Assembly: GCA_025345505.1 (NCBI GenBank)
Contig: JANVCC010000076.1
Location: forward strand, 9,635,156-9,699,155
DNA length: 64,000 nucleotides
Direction: 5' to 3'
From: Todiramphus chloris collaris
Lineage: Eukaryota; Chordata; Aves; Coraciiformes; Alcedinidae
The translations under genes were made by a program, and so were the position numbers. Each line of letters begins with the position of its first letter. Position 1 is the first letter of the stretch. The notes beneath the pieces were generated by a model, which searched no databases, had not been told where the DNA came from, and was given only the letters and a program-made list of their open reading frames with translations. This document shows positions 13,130 to 27,617 of the stretch, piece after piece.

Positions 13130-14360
13130 TTACAGAGGGCCAGATCATAAGGAGACTGCTCAGGGATGACAGCACTCACTAGCAGCTAAAGAAAACTAAA
13201 GAACTGACATCCATGAGAACAGTGCTCAGATGGAAAACCAGAGAAAAGGAAGACACACTAAGGGAGAAGACATTGTGTAAAGGAGAACTTGGAGACATGA
13301 AGAGTGATGCCTTTTGAAGAAGATGAAGTCAGGATGCAGGAGGAATGGGCTCATGAATGGAGGTCAAACCAGAAACCTGATATCTAAAAATTTCTCTGAG
13401 ACATTTTGATTAAGGAAGTCAACTAAGATAAAAGTAAATCTGAAGTAAAAAAGAAAGACAGATCTCAAAGTTAAATCATGAAAACACTGAGTATTAGGCC
13501 ACGTGATAGAGTGAAAAATGAGAGGTTCTGTGAGCAACAGAATTCCTGATGTCTTCTTCCTTACAGACTTGTGATTTCATTTTCTGTTGCCCAGGAAAAT
13601 GTGAACTCTGACTGAAATTTCTCCTGGTGTTGAGCATTAACAACAATTAAGAACTGTGCTTTCACCGGAGTGCATGCTGCAGCCTTTCCAGCAGTAAAGG
13701 TAAGTGCAGGCCTTTCTTTTTTCCCCAGTCATGAACCTTCCTGAAAACTGCAGGAAGCTGGTATTTTTAAGACCTTCACTTTGTTATCTGTGAGGTTTCA
13801 GCTTACCAACGGGTTCAAAAATGGGTCATTAGATTTGGATGCTCACATAAACATACACAGAGCTGATTCAAATAAGCCTTAAGAAATAAGACAAATTGAG
13901 TGGAACAAATCCTGGAGTTATTGAGTGGAAAGGAGATGAATGAGGCAAGAGAAAGCTGACTTTGTCAAGGTTTCAGAGCAAATGGTGAATGAGGAGGTAA
14001 GATAAACTGAGACATCATTTAATAGAAAGAGAACTGTGAGGAAAGCAGAAGAGAATAATTTATTGGAAAGCAAGAGAGGAAGGGCTAGGATGTGAAAAGG
14101 CTGTGGCTGGCAGGTTCTGAAGAAGGAAGGAGAAAAGGAAGCTGTGGCTACCCAATGACAGGCACTATGGAAAAGGAGGTTTGAAGGCAGGAGACACCTC
14201 AGTGAACTGGAGGAAAAGGTAATGAGATGAGAAGAAAAGTGAGCATGTGCAGCTGAGGGAAATAACAGCAGAGCCATCTGACTGAGGGGACAGGCAGCGT
14301 GGACAGGTGGATGGGGACAGAGATGTGGATATGAGGAAAGGATAAGCTGGCATAGGATGA
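13130..14360. repeat. purine-biased (AG-rich) region
   Basis: For roughly 1.2 kb the plus strand is dominated by A and G with words such as GAGAA, GGAAG, AAGGA and GAAGA, and pyrimidines are sparse. The mirror image is the Leu/Ser/Phe-rich run read on the minus strand at 13918-14277, which is a composition effect and not a protein. No simple repeat period is obvious. Confidence 0.55.
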
Positions 14361-16249
14361 ACAGTGTAGAGAAAATTGAGTAATGTGCATTAGATCGCTT
14401 CTGCCTTGCAACTGTGTGCCAGAGCTTGAGGAGGAAGGCTGGAAGGGGCTGGCAGCCGGCTCAGCTCTGCTGTGTTGCCGATGCTGCCAAAGGGGCAGGT
14501 GGAGCATAACTGGTAAATGCTTCATTCATGAGAGAAATATTGAATTATGTCTGATAATTATACAGAAGGGAACCAATGATAATGATGCGTCTGTGCATCA
14601 GTGTCTCTGGGAGTATTGATTAATCATCACACCAGTCAAAGCTGGTTGTGAACTCTCCAACAAGACATGGCTTCATCTGAACAGGCTGGCATCAGCACCA
14701 GGATCATCATCTTTGATGAATCGTGTGGTGGGATTCCAGAGGACTGCCAGATATCCAGCTCCTGCAAGCAGGGGGGGCCAGCTGGCTCAGAAGCCTAGAA
14801 ACTCCAAAACCACAGGGCAACCCAGAGGGCAGACCCATCCCAGCCACCCAGACCTGGGGAGAGAGCAGACACTGAGCAGAATTAACACGATCATGAAAGT
14901 CCCAGCTGCTGGTCAGGAGGTGAGCAGCACGGAGCCTGATAAGCACCATACCAATTTCAGGCAGCAGCTGCCAGAGATCGTTCTCCATTTCAGCAGCTTC
15001 ATGTATTGGTGTTTGCAGACTGGCTTTTCAACAGAAATTCCAGCTTACAGGAAACATCAGAAAATGGCGTCTTTCCCAGTCTGAACAAAACATAGCTATA
15101 GTTCTAAGATTTGGCCAACTTTGCTTGCCATGTATATTTTCTACTTGCAGAATCATAGGTTTCCTAGTCATGTTGAATCATTAAAAGGTTTTTGCACTTG
15201 GTGATTTGTGCATTATCCTCCCACACATATCACTGATTTGATAACGGACATAAAATCTTTCTGCCATGACTTGAGTCTTCTGAAATGAAGGGCACGTGAA
15301 AGGGAAAAGACCCTCTGCCAGACTCTGGGCCATAGCAGCAAAAGTGCAGAAGAGACACAACTACAGACTGAGTCAATAAGCTGCAAACATTCATCACTGG
15401 TGTTTAGTGAGTGAGTATTTGTTCCTCGATTTAATAAAAGTTTTGAAAATTTCAACCTACAATTTATTGCACTTCCAGTTCACCCACTGTAAAAGGGGAA
15501 CAGGCTTCTATACTCTGAGAGGCAATGTCAATAATTTTAATGTATACAATAGGCCAGAAAATGCCTATGGGTCTTTTCTTGGAAACAGCATGGAGGAGAA
15601 AAATGATCCTTCTTTGTTTGGACACAGCTTCACTAAAACTCAAGCTTTCTGAACATGCAAAAGACAAGACAAAGTGAAAAGGAGCTACTTTTCTTCTAAA
15701 AGCTTTCTTCAGCTAATTTGTCCTCCCTCTTCCTATTTATAGTATCCTGTTGCTCGACTTGCTTTATCATGTTTCTTTGTCCTGAGGTTACTGGAATGTC
15801 CCACCCTTGACACAATCAGAGGTTAGCCACAGTGACGTTTCAGCAGCCTGCACAAGGATGATAAAAACCAGATTTGATTCTCCATCAGCCACCACTGAAA
15901 CACAGATGTTGAAAACTGGCTAAGATCATAGGGTTTGTTTCTCGGTAGTGACAGGCTGGCAGGAGTTTCTCTCCTTGTTACTTATCGGAAAGAAGTTAGC
16001 TGCTTTTAACACAATCACTCCTTGCTGTTGTCCTACCTGTTCTTTCAGTGTCTTACTGACACAGACCAAGTGTAAAGTGTCACCTTATCATGTGACATGT
16101 TGTAGTTTAGAAAGAAGTATTTCTATTAGAAAAAGAATGTTTTGTTACCTGTTTTTAGGACATAAGCACAAAATATAGAAAATATAGAAAAAAGTCAACC
16201 CTTAACTGTGAGTACTGTGTAACTGTAAGCTTATCTTCACTAGTACCAC

Positions 16250-16320
16250 CTAGAGCCTACCATTATCACCTCATTTTTCAGGTATCTGTAAGAGATAATC
16301 ACTCCTGTAGATGTCAACAT
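16250..16320 (+). repeat. possible MIR-like fragment
   Basis: 'ACCTCATTTTTCAGGTATCTGTAAGAGATAATCA' lines up with the MIR segment 'CCTCAGTTTCCTCATCTGTAAAATGGGGATAATA'. The match is short, so this may be chance. Confidence 0.25.
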
Positions 16321-17180
16321 TTTCCCTATATCATTTATGTCTATAGTGTTATATATAGATGAGCTTTAGGACAAGGCTTTTATAGCAAGTTTCCAGTCTG
16401 TGACAGAAATGATGACCAAGAGTACAGTCCCTTGCTCAGAAAAAGCCACCTGGAAGAGCTCGGTTTGCTGAAATAACCTGCTTTCTCTCACGGGTCTCAG
16501 TCAGTTCTAGTAATCGATCTGCAGCCCTGGATTTCATACGTATAAGAGACAGGAGAAAAACAGTATTTACCAGTGGTTAGATAGCTCAGAAAAATACACA
16601 ATGCTGGATGCAGTCTTGACAACATCGTTCAGTGTGCAGCCTTGCACAGGGTAACTTCCCAAGAGAGCTACACTGGCAGGTCAGTTCAGAATGCTTTACA
16701 GGAAAGAGAGCTGCGATGGGTATAACTGGACTAAAGAAAAAGACATTTCAGCTGTAATTGGACAGAAGTGTTCCACCAGCTACTGGCTCTGCTGTTTTCC
16801 TTCCTGTTCCCAGGCAGTGTGAATCTTGTGATCAATAAATAGATAGGACTGTACAGATCTTTCCTCTGCAAGAAGCATGCAGAGCTGTGCCGGAAATGGA
16901 GGTGGAGTGATATAAAAACCCCAACTAAATACATTTAGGGCCATGGACTTTTATATAAACTGGGTTGAGCTCCCTGAAGAAAGTCACAAGTAACTATTAA
17001 CAAGCCTGCAAAATTAAACAGGGAATAGACGACCATACCAGCCTGTAGCAAAGAAAAAAAAATTGAGTAATTGTGTGCAACCGTGACATTTAATAAGCAG
17101 CACATTAGAAGAGAATGTGGTTGCTAAATATGTTAGTGTCACACCTGCTACTGTCTAAATTGCTTTTCTCATTGTTTTTA

Positions 17181-17203
17181 AGATGATACTAACTGTATCA
17201 TCT
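17181..17203. other. perfect 9-bp hairpin
   Basis: AGATGATAC (17181-17189), a 5-base loop TAACT, then GTATCATCT (17195-17203). No function can be read from it. Confidence 0.8.
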
Positions 17204-19314
17204 ATAAATAGACTAAACTGTACAAGTCCTTTACCTACAAATAGCACACAAAAATCTTGCAAAAACCACCTGGCTCACGCTGGTCTGAACAAAAGATAAG
17301 ATGTGTTGTGTAATGGTGGAGAGGGTGGTGGTGACAGTTGGTGGTTACTGAGCCTGAAATCTTCCACATAACTACAGACCTGTGACACCAATCGTACAAG
17401 CTTCTCTTCACACTTTGCCATTGTTGTTCTTCTACCTTGATCTGCATGAGATAATTCTGAGAGTGAAAGATATACCTGTAAACTTCATCATCTTCTTTTC
17501 TTTGGTGATCTTGATACTATTTCTAGTGTCTAGTCCCTAGAAAATGCATTGCATGATCATATACCAAGACAAATACATGCCCTTGAGTGATCTAACCTGC
17601 TGGAAGAAAACACTGCAGTTGAGAAAGTGCTGAAATATTTTCCAGCAGCGATAGGAAGCCACTCCCAGCAACTGGCAAAAATCACTCAGAAATAAAGCTG
17701 TGTTTACTTTTAATTTTACATATATCTTCTCTATCAGCACTTTCTGTGATTCTTCTACTTAGTTGGGTGTCATTTGCAGCTCCACAAACACTCCCCTAAC
17801 CATTATCTGACAGTCATCTTTGTCAGAAGCCAAGAACCTCTTCAAAGCTAACTTTCTCCTTGGCAATACTATTCTCTTTCCCATACTCATACAAGAGGCT
17901 TGGTTTGCATTTCAGCTGTCTGATGCTTCAAGAATTACATTCTCCTTCATCAAAACAACAGTGACGTTTGCCTCTTAACCCTACTGGGGGCAGTTCAGCA
18001 GCCTGTCCTCCCTGTTCAGCCCTCTTGATCTCTTTCCATCATTGCAGCAGGTTGTGTTCAGAGTTAGCAGCAGAAGGCAAGCAACTCTTGGTCTGCTGCA
18101 CCCTGCAGCAGAGAAATGTTTTGACCCAATGAAGTGGTCAGCCAGGTTGTGCTCATTTATAAACGGACAGCACCCCCAGCCCTCCACAAGCCCACCGTGG
18201 GGCTGGGGAAAGCTGGGCAGTGCGGTCGGAGTCAGATGGGCAGCACAAGTCGTCTCTCAACAGCAGGCAGGTTGTCAATACACAAGAGGCCTGGGCGTTG
18301 GGCACACACACCTGGTCAGGAAGAGACACTGCTCTTTCATCTCCCGATTATCTGACTCCTGCAGAATGCTGAGCTGAGCTGCAAATGCAGCATCTGTAAT
18401 GCTGCAAGAGTCTTCTTAACCTTTGTCTCATTGACATTATGCTGTGCTAAAAAAACACCATATGTATTTTGCCGTTTAATTCCAAAGGAAGTCAGGAAAA
18501 GTCTCCTGAAGAAGACACTCCTTCATTTTAAACATCTGTACAAATGGCAGGTTCTTGTTGGAACAAGTATTTTTTCTAGATCAAAGTGCTGTCTATTCTT
18601 ACTGCTATTTTCATTATGATGCAAACAGAAGATACTCTGATCTAGGAAACAGATAAAATATTTCAACCGTTACAAAGTAACAAACTCAGTTCATTATTTT
18701 TTAAATAAATAGAGCTCCTTTATGACATAAAATGCTCAGTAGTAGTTCAAGTTTAGGAATCAACCCAAGTATTTAAGTAAAACCATCCTATGCTAAGTGA
18801 AATGCCAAAATTCCGAAATGAACTTATCCAAAGCTCGTTTTCATTTTATTCAGTTTTCCTGAGGAGTATTTACTGAAATTTTTAAGTTCACAAAAAAATG
18901 TTCTTTTGAAATATTTTTCTGCCAAGCTGCTTTCACTACATTTTCTGGACAATTCTATACTTCCATAGACTTCTCTGGTATTTTACTTCACAGATCCTTA
19001 TGTGAAATGTCACATCCTAGGTGGAAGTGAAGAAATCCCCATTCATCTTTCTAGCTGTACTGAAATCAGCTGTTCCAGACTTGGAGGTTAGGCACGTCAC
19101 TAGAAGCTCAATACAATTTTTGTCTCTTAAAGGCAGTAGCACCTCTTGTCTCATGCCAAGTTCAAACCCAGGTCCTGGGGAGCATCTACTACCTACAGAC
19201 ACCTCTCTGTACGTGGTGAAGCTCCCAGCCCATGGTTCTGTAGCAGCTCTTCTCTGTTCCATTTGGAGTACACCTCCATACTCCCATTAGCACTCATCTT
19301 AGAGGCAGATGACA

Positions 19315-19395
19315 TGTATTGAAGGTAAACTGAGGCATGAATTAGTTACCCTTCTGAGGTGATAAACAATATCCTGGAATTCTAGAAGTCTAACA
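19315..19395 (-). repeat. possible MIR-like fragment, minus strand
   Basis: 'GGTAAACTGAGGCATGAATTAGTTACCC' matches the reverse complement of the MIR core ('GGAAACTGAGGCACAGAGAGGTTAAGTAACTTGCCC'), and 'CTGGAATTCTAG' follows where MIR has 'GGGATTCGAAC'. The fragment is short and diverged. Confidence 0.35.
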
Positions 19396-22300
19396 AGATT
19401 AGTGTTCTTTTTGGAAGATTTCCAATTTTGGTATCCCTTGCAGCTGGAATAGAGATAGAGTCTTCATATCTTCTCTAAAAAGTGCACACAAACAGCAAGC
19501 AGGAATCTAAATGTCAGGACATGCAGCAGACAAGATAAGACTCAGGAGACCTACTCCTGCCTACTTGTATCCATCTTCCTGCCCCTGAATTACCTGGTCA
19601 GTGATGGGTGTCAGGAAAGCAAACAAGCTCCAGACACACCTGAGCTCTAGGCAATGTCTCCAGCATGGGACAACTCAGGCTCCTAATACTGGCAAATCTG
19701 ACTGACTGCCCCTTATCAGAGCAGAATTTTCTTTACAAAACAGGATTTAGACTGGAAAAATAGAATTCATTGATCCCCTAGATAGTTGCTTGTAAACATT
19801 TTAAGCTCTACAAATGTGCACCAATCAATGTCTGGACTCTCGAAGGTCTCAAGTGGCCTCAGTGCTCCCAGATTCACAAGTGTGTAAGCAGCAAGCTGTG
19901 CCAAAGTGTGATGTAGCCTGAAGCCATCTGTCAGGGTCCTAGGTGTCACAGCAGTCTCATAGGGCAGACCAGGGACAACCAGTCCTGCAGACTCCTGATC
20001 TGTCTGGATAGCCATATGAACAAGGAGCAGAGGAACCCAGTGGTTTTGAGCCTTGAGCTATTTTCAGGGAAGACAACCACAATCTCAGAAGCTTTATCAG
20101 CAGCCAAATAAAACTGATATCCTTGTGCCTTACAGAGAAATGCATCGCTATGAGGGTTTTCAGTTGCCCTGATGCTTTGACTGGGATATGTCTCTGAATT
20201 TTTCTACATTTTGAGTAACTATGCTGACAAAACTAGTTTGTGGTTTAAACCAAGCCTCACTCCAAGGCAAAAATATACTGAAGTAATCCCAAGAAGTCAA
20301 GGAACTAATACAACAGAGTTACCAAAGGCTGTGTGTGTGGCTGCTTTTTTATAATTTTTAAGCAGGTTCTCTTGCCTTCACAAAGATCACTGAACCTGCT
20401 ATTTAATGTAATGACCTTCACAGAAACAATTGCAGAATTGCCAAAGGGCACAGAGGCACTCTTGCCTTTAACCATTTTGGGAGAGTCTTGCAATAGACAA
20501 ACTCACCAATCCGAACAATAAAAGAGTAAGATGATGCAAAGTAATAGTAATGTAATAGCATTGACCATTCTGTATCCTTATAAACTGTGCTAATACACTA
20601 AGTAGCATTTTCACCAACTCATGGTAGGCTACGGAAAACATCAGCCTCACGATGAGAAGAGGAAACTAGACAGAGTCACAAATAGACCCGAAGGGATCTT
20701 TTCCACAGGAAGTCTGTGAAAAAAAAAATGACTGGATGTCCTGAGGTTTTATCGGTTACTGCACTACTACTTTGGGATTTTACAACATCTAAAATATCAT
20801 TGTATAGTATTGCACTATGATGTTACTTAATGACATCAGTAAGGATTTGTGAAGAAATTTCAAACATCTCTCTCAGACCTAGGAAATGTTCTTTTTGCTA
20901 ATTTCTCCTTCACAAGGTTATTGTTCTCCATGTTATTTCATGTAGGAGAACATGAAGAACAACTTCACAAATTTAAACCAATCCGTTATTATTTATATAT
21001 CTCGCAATGACTGTACATCAGGTTTAGAATCTATTATACTGCTTCCATACCAAGCGAGAGGCTGCTTTGTTACCTGACTTTCTTCTGGAGAGGACGTTGT
21101 CTTATGACCCAAAAGCCCACTGAAGAACACCCTCCTCGGTTGCCCTGGCCTTGGCCAGGTCCCAGGCACTGCAGCACTCCTCTTGGTTTTGTGCCCTGAA
21201 AGGCAGGAGCTGATTCATGCTACGGTCGCTCCTGCTCCTGGGTGAGGTTTTGCCGTCTTGGCCGTGCTTTACAGCTTACGCTGACAGAAGCTGACTTAAT
21301 CAAGGATTAAATATAGTTGTGCCTCAGTGTGACTATTCACACATGAGGAAGGTGATGAAAAATAAATGAAGAGTGCTTATATATATATTTTTTTTACTTT
21401 GTAATATATTTAAAAGCTGTCTCCCGCTGCTGTTCCCGTTTTCAAAATTTGACTGGAAGCTGGGACCTAATTCTCCACTGCTTTGCATTTAACAGGGAAA
21501 AAACCACTACTGCTATAGGAAGGTAGGATTCTGCAGCTCCCAGTTCTTAAGGATGTAAATACAAGGGCATCACTGAGAATCAGACCTAAACAGCGAGGTT
21601 TTTAACTGAAGTCAGATAAGCTCTGCTGATTTACCCAAACGATTACCCAGATTGGCTCTTTACTAGAAGCTTAATGTGCTTCACGTTTGAACTTCCCAAA
21701 GAAATCTGACAGTAACTGCCTGACAAGCCCACGGCTGCATAACAAAGCAGTTTGCACTTTTCATTTGAAATCATATTTAGTTAAGAAAAGCAAATTCTTC
21801 ATTCATGTGAGCTATCCTAAAGAGGCAGGGAGAAGCTAGCACAAAGAAAATCATGGACAGCTCTTGCCACATATCCACTTCACTGTCACTTGAAGACAGA
21901 ATCATGTTTCATTACCACTACAGTGATTACTGTTTAATGCTAAATATTTTCCTCTCATCTTTCTGGATGCTTTTCATGGTCTTCATCAATTGTGATTAAC
22001 CAGATATTTGTTCCAAAATACTAGATGCCAATGAACTCAAGTGTTTCCTGTTCTTAAACACCTTTTTTCCCCTGTGCTCATAATTTCTACTCAAATAAAG
22101 CTTCACCTCCATACCATACCTAATGACTCACAAGAAGTATTTCATTGTCTGTATGCAAGAAAGCTCAATCATTTCTCAGGTAAACAGTAGGGTTTCATTT
22201 TAACCTCCCATGTACTAGCATTTCATATTGCTTTTCTTGATCTTGCCCCACTTTGATGCTCAAGTTGGGGGAGAGATGATGTCTGAAGACCTCCCAGTAG

Positions 22301-25232
22301 TACCTCACCGTGGGCTGCATAAAAATGCACGATGACCACTGAATGATACAGACTTATTCCAAGAGATTAAGAATGTGAGGACAGCACCAAAACCACTGAC
22401 ATCGGGAAAATCCCAGGCAGCTCACCTATTTGGCAAAGAAAGGTTCTGTAACCAGGGAAGAAGTCACAGAGGTTATGAGTTTGAGTGATTTCAAACAAAT
22501 GTCTCCAGACTATTCTTTAAAGACAAAAATGATGTATTAAAAAAACCCAAGGCTATTCATAACTCTGGAGAATTTTAGGAAATAAACTCCAGTGAACAAA
22601 CAAATCAAGGAGGTCTGTTACACTGCAAGAGCTAGTATGAAACACATTTCAGAATGTCCTGATTCTAATGTAATGAATGAGGTACTGGGTGACCTCAGCA
22701 AGACAATAACACTGGTAAAGACATGAGACTCATGAAGAAATGGATATACCAGCAAATGCTGTAAAATGTTTGAGATATGATCAGCTCCCTTGTTGTAAGA
22801 ACACTTCACTCTTTGGTGACAGAAGGTTTGCTGATCATCAACTTGTCAGAAAGATGCAATTTTAAAACTTAAACCAAGCACGGATATTTTTTTAAACCCA
22901 GAGTCTTCTAGACCCCCTTCTTTAATGTAAATGAGGGAGCCTAAACTGCTGCAATTGAGGATTGTACATAACAATACTTACACCCAAAAGGCTTTATAAA
23001 AGAGGGAAGCTCTTTGGTTAATATAAAAGAGGAATTCTCCATGTGGAACAGCACACATAGAGCATGAAGAAGGAAACTTTAACAGTTTAGATATCAATGC
23101 TATGTGGTTTACATTTTGGAGAAATTATTTTAGGGTACGTTTTCAAATGAGAGTCAAAATTGTCCATAAAAATCCTCTGGCTTATCCCAGAGAGGAAGAG
23201 GACTAAGAACGAAACAAAAATCATTGTACAGGAAAACAAGATAAAAATGACCCTTATTATTTCCATGGTTTGATTGGTTACCAAACCATTATCATTAAAA
23301 TTCAGAGATACTGAATAAAATTATGAAATAAGCACAATGAGCACAGAAATAATTCTTTAAAGGTTGCAAGTAACAGTTGAACAAAAACCCTTAGCAGATG
23401 TATATAACAGTACACTCACCTTGGCTCTGTGAAATACTTAAAAGAGTGAACACCTGCTGAATGAAATATTTAAGCAGCAGTTCACTGTTTATACTGAGAA
23501 ATAACTTAAATGAAATATTAAGCCATTTGTTAGGACCCTGTGTGTAGCTCAAGCAGATGGAGCTTTCTGGTAAAATCTGGAAACTTTAAAATTAACTTCT
23601 TGCCCCTCTCTGCTCAGAACAAACCAACCAAGCCAAAAAGTAAAAAGAAATTTTTCAGAAAGATTCCAATGTCCAAGAAGGAAGCATAGTAACCTAGAAG
23701 ATGTAAAAGAAGAGGGGACAGGATGGAAAGGCCAGTGGCAGCACATTTCAAACAATATGTCAGGGTCATGTGTATCAGATCCTCTGCGGGATAAGGCATT
23801 AAGAAGCAATTATGACTGGATCATGAAATGGCAAACTAATTCTCATTATAGCAATTACAAGACTTTTCCTCCAAAATCCTGGCACCCATGAAATATCACC
23901 AGGTAATTAAAACTGTATTTGCTAATTGGTCACAAAAGAGATGAGCTATTGAGGAAAAAAAAGATCAGATCTCAGAAATGTGCCTTAATCAGAAGGAAAA
24001 TAAAAATACTGCTATATCTTTATTGAAAGAAACTGTAGTAAATAGATTATTTCTTACCAGGAGGAAGGGGAAAGGCAAGGGAAGGAGAAAGGGGGATGTT
24101 CAATATAAATGTGTACTGTTTGCTTACCTTATTTATAGTATTTCCAGACAAGAACAAACCAGGCTAGCTTCATTAGAAAGTACAATGCAAAGGCTGAAGT
24201 TTCCATTATCAAGATCATGTCCAGAATATATGATTTATAGCTGGTTTTAAAAAGACAAACTGCATAAAAACTATTAAGTTATTTAGTCTAGACTGTAAAT
24301 ATGAAATAACAGCAAAGACCGAGATGAGATCATGCAGATGATAAATGTTTGCTCCCAAACTAACCATCAGACAGGATTCAGTACTATCTAGTTTACAGAA
24401 TGTGTATTTCTCCAGCGTTATCTCATAAAATACATAACATTGCCCCAGATGTCTATACGAAATGCAAAACAGTGCTCTTTCCCTTTGTACATAAAATATA
24501 GGAATATTAGATGGTAAAATATTTAGAAAATCCATCTTGAAACGATGAAAAATTGCTAGAGACAGAACTTGAACAGGGCTTATAGACATGTATCAGGATT
24601 TGATCCATTCAGAAGATTTAAGGTGGTCATGAGGAAGCTACTCTTGTTGCTCTTGTAAGAAAAAAAAACAATCTTAAAACCATGGACCCAGGTAACAGCT
24701 CGCACTGCACATCACTGAAAAAAACTATTAGTACAGTATCTAATGATGGAAGACTTGACATTTCTGTGAGAACAGTGCCGAGCTAACCCTCCAAAATGGA
24801 GGAAAGTGGTGGTACACCTTGCAAAGAAAAAACCAACACAGCAGACGTACTAAGCTGATGGAGAAGCTTTGATACAGAGAATATCATCTTGTGAAACTAA
24901 AGGAGGCAAAGAACATTCCAAGGGAAAAAATAACTGAATTGGATAGTCCTCCTTCTCTAATCACCTATATTGCCTCTCTTTCGTAGTATTTTCACCTCCT
25001 CCATACTAGCAAATAGTCAGCTCCAAAATAAAGGTCTCAGAAAGGTAAAAGGTTAAATATTCACACCAGGTAATGGGAGTATTCATAGAATTTGGAAAGA
25101 GAGGACAGCTACACTCAATATAAGGTGATGCATTCTTAAGATGTAGAAATTTTTCTTAATGCCTACCACAGGAACTACAACAGAAATGTTTTATTGCAAA
25201 TGGCTAAAAATACATACTTTTAATTCTGAAAA

Positions 25233-25330
25233 CATTTTCTTTTCATTTCTCAACTTTTCTTTCTTTAATTTCTTTAACTTTCTTCAATTTCTCACTCTTT
25301 TCTTGGTTTCTCTGTTCCTTTTTCCTACTC
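25233..25330. repeat. polypyrimidine (CT-rich) tract
   Basis: About 100 bases composed almost entirely of T and C on the plus strand, with repeated TTTCTTT and TTTCTTCAATTT words. Low-complexity sequence without a strict unit. Confidence 0.7.
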
Positions 25331-26282
25331 GAGTACTTCAATTCACAGAGGACCAATAGAGAGTTAATATGAAAAGAGATGCAAAGAAAAATGAGTTTAG
25401 TGGGGCAGATAAAAAACAACTTCCTTCCTTCAGCACCTTGGCTTACTCTGATTAATTTAGGACCATGCTGTCACATGGGTGAAACTGTGCAGAGGCACAA
25501 CATCCTTATTTATCTGGAGGTTTGCAGGTGTAAATTGCAGCTGTATATATGCTTTCGAAGTAGCTGGTCCAAGTTGAGTCAGGAAAAGTTCTGTAATTAT
25601 CTAAGAAATGTAGATTTTAGATGAAAATAAGGAAGCAAACACAGCCTGGCCAAAAAGCTGCACACATGCCAGGAGAAAGCATGTTGGACAGAAACTTTTG
25701 CTAATTTTTGTTGATGTTCTCACTTTAGAGCTAACTTTCCCTAGCTGTGATTTTGCCTTGTTTGAGTCAAGAGGGGCAGAAGTTGGTTTAGAATGAGAGC
25801 AAGGATGAGTGGAAGCCCTTTGCACCAGGTGCAGCCTCTCAACATGTGAATTTTCTTGAAGAGAAGATAAAAGACATGAGGCATCTCTGTTCTGCAGCTC
25901 TGGTCCATGGAAACTAAACACTGTGCTATCATTAGGCATTGGCATCCTCTGCACACATGGAGTGTAGTTTTCTGTACGAGAATGAACTGCATTGGGAATA
26001 ACACAATCCCACATTGTCGATGTAACCTTCCAAGTGTCTCTTGCTTTTACAGTCTACAGTCTACAATACAAGCTTTTAAATGTCTCTTTCCACACTGAAA
26101 GAAACCAAGAAGAAAAAAAGAGTGATACAGTGGGATTAGGCAGCAAAATATTTATCAGTTCCAGACAGTTTTCATGTCTTGAATTATTTTGAGTTTCAAA
26201 GCACTGCTGAAGGAGCAGTACTAATGGTAAGGCAAATGCAGTTCTGTCCAACAAGCAGTTCAAAATTAAATGGGAAACACAG

Positions 26283-26460
26283 CAGTTTCTTTCTGCTCAG
26301 ACAAGGCCAAATGACTTTGACATTAAGACTCCAAACCACATTTCTGAGATCAGGTTTCCATTCCCAGGCTCCACTGAAGAACTGCTGTGTCATCTTCAGC
26401 AAGTCTCTTTCCTCCTTTGTGGCCTCAATTCCCATCTGTACACACAGGGTATTGTGACAG
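26283..26460 (+). repeat. fossil MIR-like SINE, copy A
   Basis: The 3' half follows the MIR core in order: 'CAGGTTTCCATTCCCAGGCTC', 'GAACTGCTGTGTCATCTTCAG', 'CAAGTCTCTTTCCTCCTTTGTGGCCTCAATTCCCATCTGTA', then 'CACACAGGG'. Its 5' part also aligns with 27618-27720, sharing 'GTTTCTT', 'AATGAC.TTGACA', 'CTCCA.ACCA' and 'TTTCCATTCCCA'. The minus-strand 153-codon open frame over this region is therefore an accident of repeat sequence. Confidence 0.55.
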
Positions 26461-27543
26461 TCATGCCCAGCTCTGGACAATTTATTACATTTTAAATTGT
26501 AAGGTAGAGACTGAGACTTGCTACTTGTTCGTGTAGACATAAAACCAATCCAGTTTGTGTCTTGCTGCGATTCAAAGAATGTTATTGTCTGCTGTGCCTC
26601 TTTAGTTGTGCTTAGATCCTGAACTGCAAGTGTCAGTACATGAGGGTGAAAGCTCATCTCTCAGCATTGTGAGCCTGCCTAGAACCAGGCGACACCTAGA
26701 ATTGTATCAAAACCTCTGTGTGTGTCTCTCCCTCTCCCACACATGCCCACTAAGCCACCTGTCTGCACCAAGCTGACAGCCAAAGCAAGTTCCAAAAAAG
26801 CTTCCAAATTCTTCTGGGATTATATGAACCGTATCTCGCGAAAGCTTCATTTCAGGAGATTTATTAGAAGCACAGGAGTTGATGAGTGCACAGTCCACAA
26901 GTTGCCTGCTTGTACAGCCTATCAAAAACAAAACAGGAATGAAAAAGGGTTATGAGATCACCATTCTGCAGGCATAGTGCCTCCCCCACCTAAGCACAGA
27001 GCTGATGAGACATGTGCTCTGCAGTCATGGACACTACATGTCTGCCACGCAACGGATCCAAACAAGGAAGGTGGTTGTGGAGACTGGCTAAAAAGAGCAC
27101 ATGTCCTTCCTCATTTGACATACTGCTTGGCATCACAGTGCAAGCTATGCTTTGGAAAGCAACCTGCACTACCAACTGGAATGTGCCAGCATCTTTCCCA
27201 CCCACCTCTACTATGTTAACAATCAGTGGTGGAATCTAGTGTCATTACCGCTCTTCCATTGTGTCATCCTCAACTCCTGGAGTAAAGACTGTCCATAAGT
27301 ATCCTTCAAAAAAGATACCAGTAATCCTGTTCTATACACAATCTGTCAAGACAGAGGTGGACCAAATTCATATGCAGCTTAGAAATATCTAGCATAATCT
27401 CTAATACAATAAATTCAGTACAGATGACCCAGCAATTATCCAACAGAGACTTAGGAATAGAAGATCTTTTTACAGGACAGCTTTGGGACAATTGTTTGTC
27501 AAGAGGATGTTTATAGGTCTGCTCTATACCTAATAATAAAGAT

Positions 27544-27552
27544 GGGGGGGGG
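27544..27552. repeat. G9 homopolymer
   Basis: Nine consecutive G on the plus strand followed by AGG, forming a C-rich tract on the other strand. Confidence 0.9.
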
Positions 27553-27617
27553 AGGAAATTCCTTCTATGCAATAAATGGTCAAAAAAAAATTAGAAGACA
27601 GTTTATATTCTTTTTCC

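Larger units (their letters stand above)
14361..26282. other. non-coding block with weak old-repeat relics
   Basis: No gene recognised. It contains a 9-bp perfect hairpin at 17181-17203, a stem of eight pairs flanking 20922-20952, a moderately GC-rich patch at 18.0-18.4 kb and a polypyrimidine tract at 25233-25330. Open frames are short, and both strands show similar frames in the GC-richer parts, which argues against coding. Confidence 0.5.

Noticed and set aside
13918..14277. 119-codon minus-strand open frame rich in Leu, Ser and Phe
   Set aside because: It mirrors the purine-rich plus strand; the residue bias is what polypyrimidine sequence translates to, and no domain is present.
26196..26657. 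153-codon minus-strand open frame
   Set aside because: It runs across a fossil MIR-like repeat in reverse; the frame is incidental.
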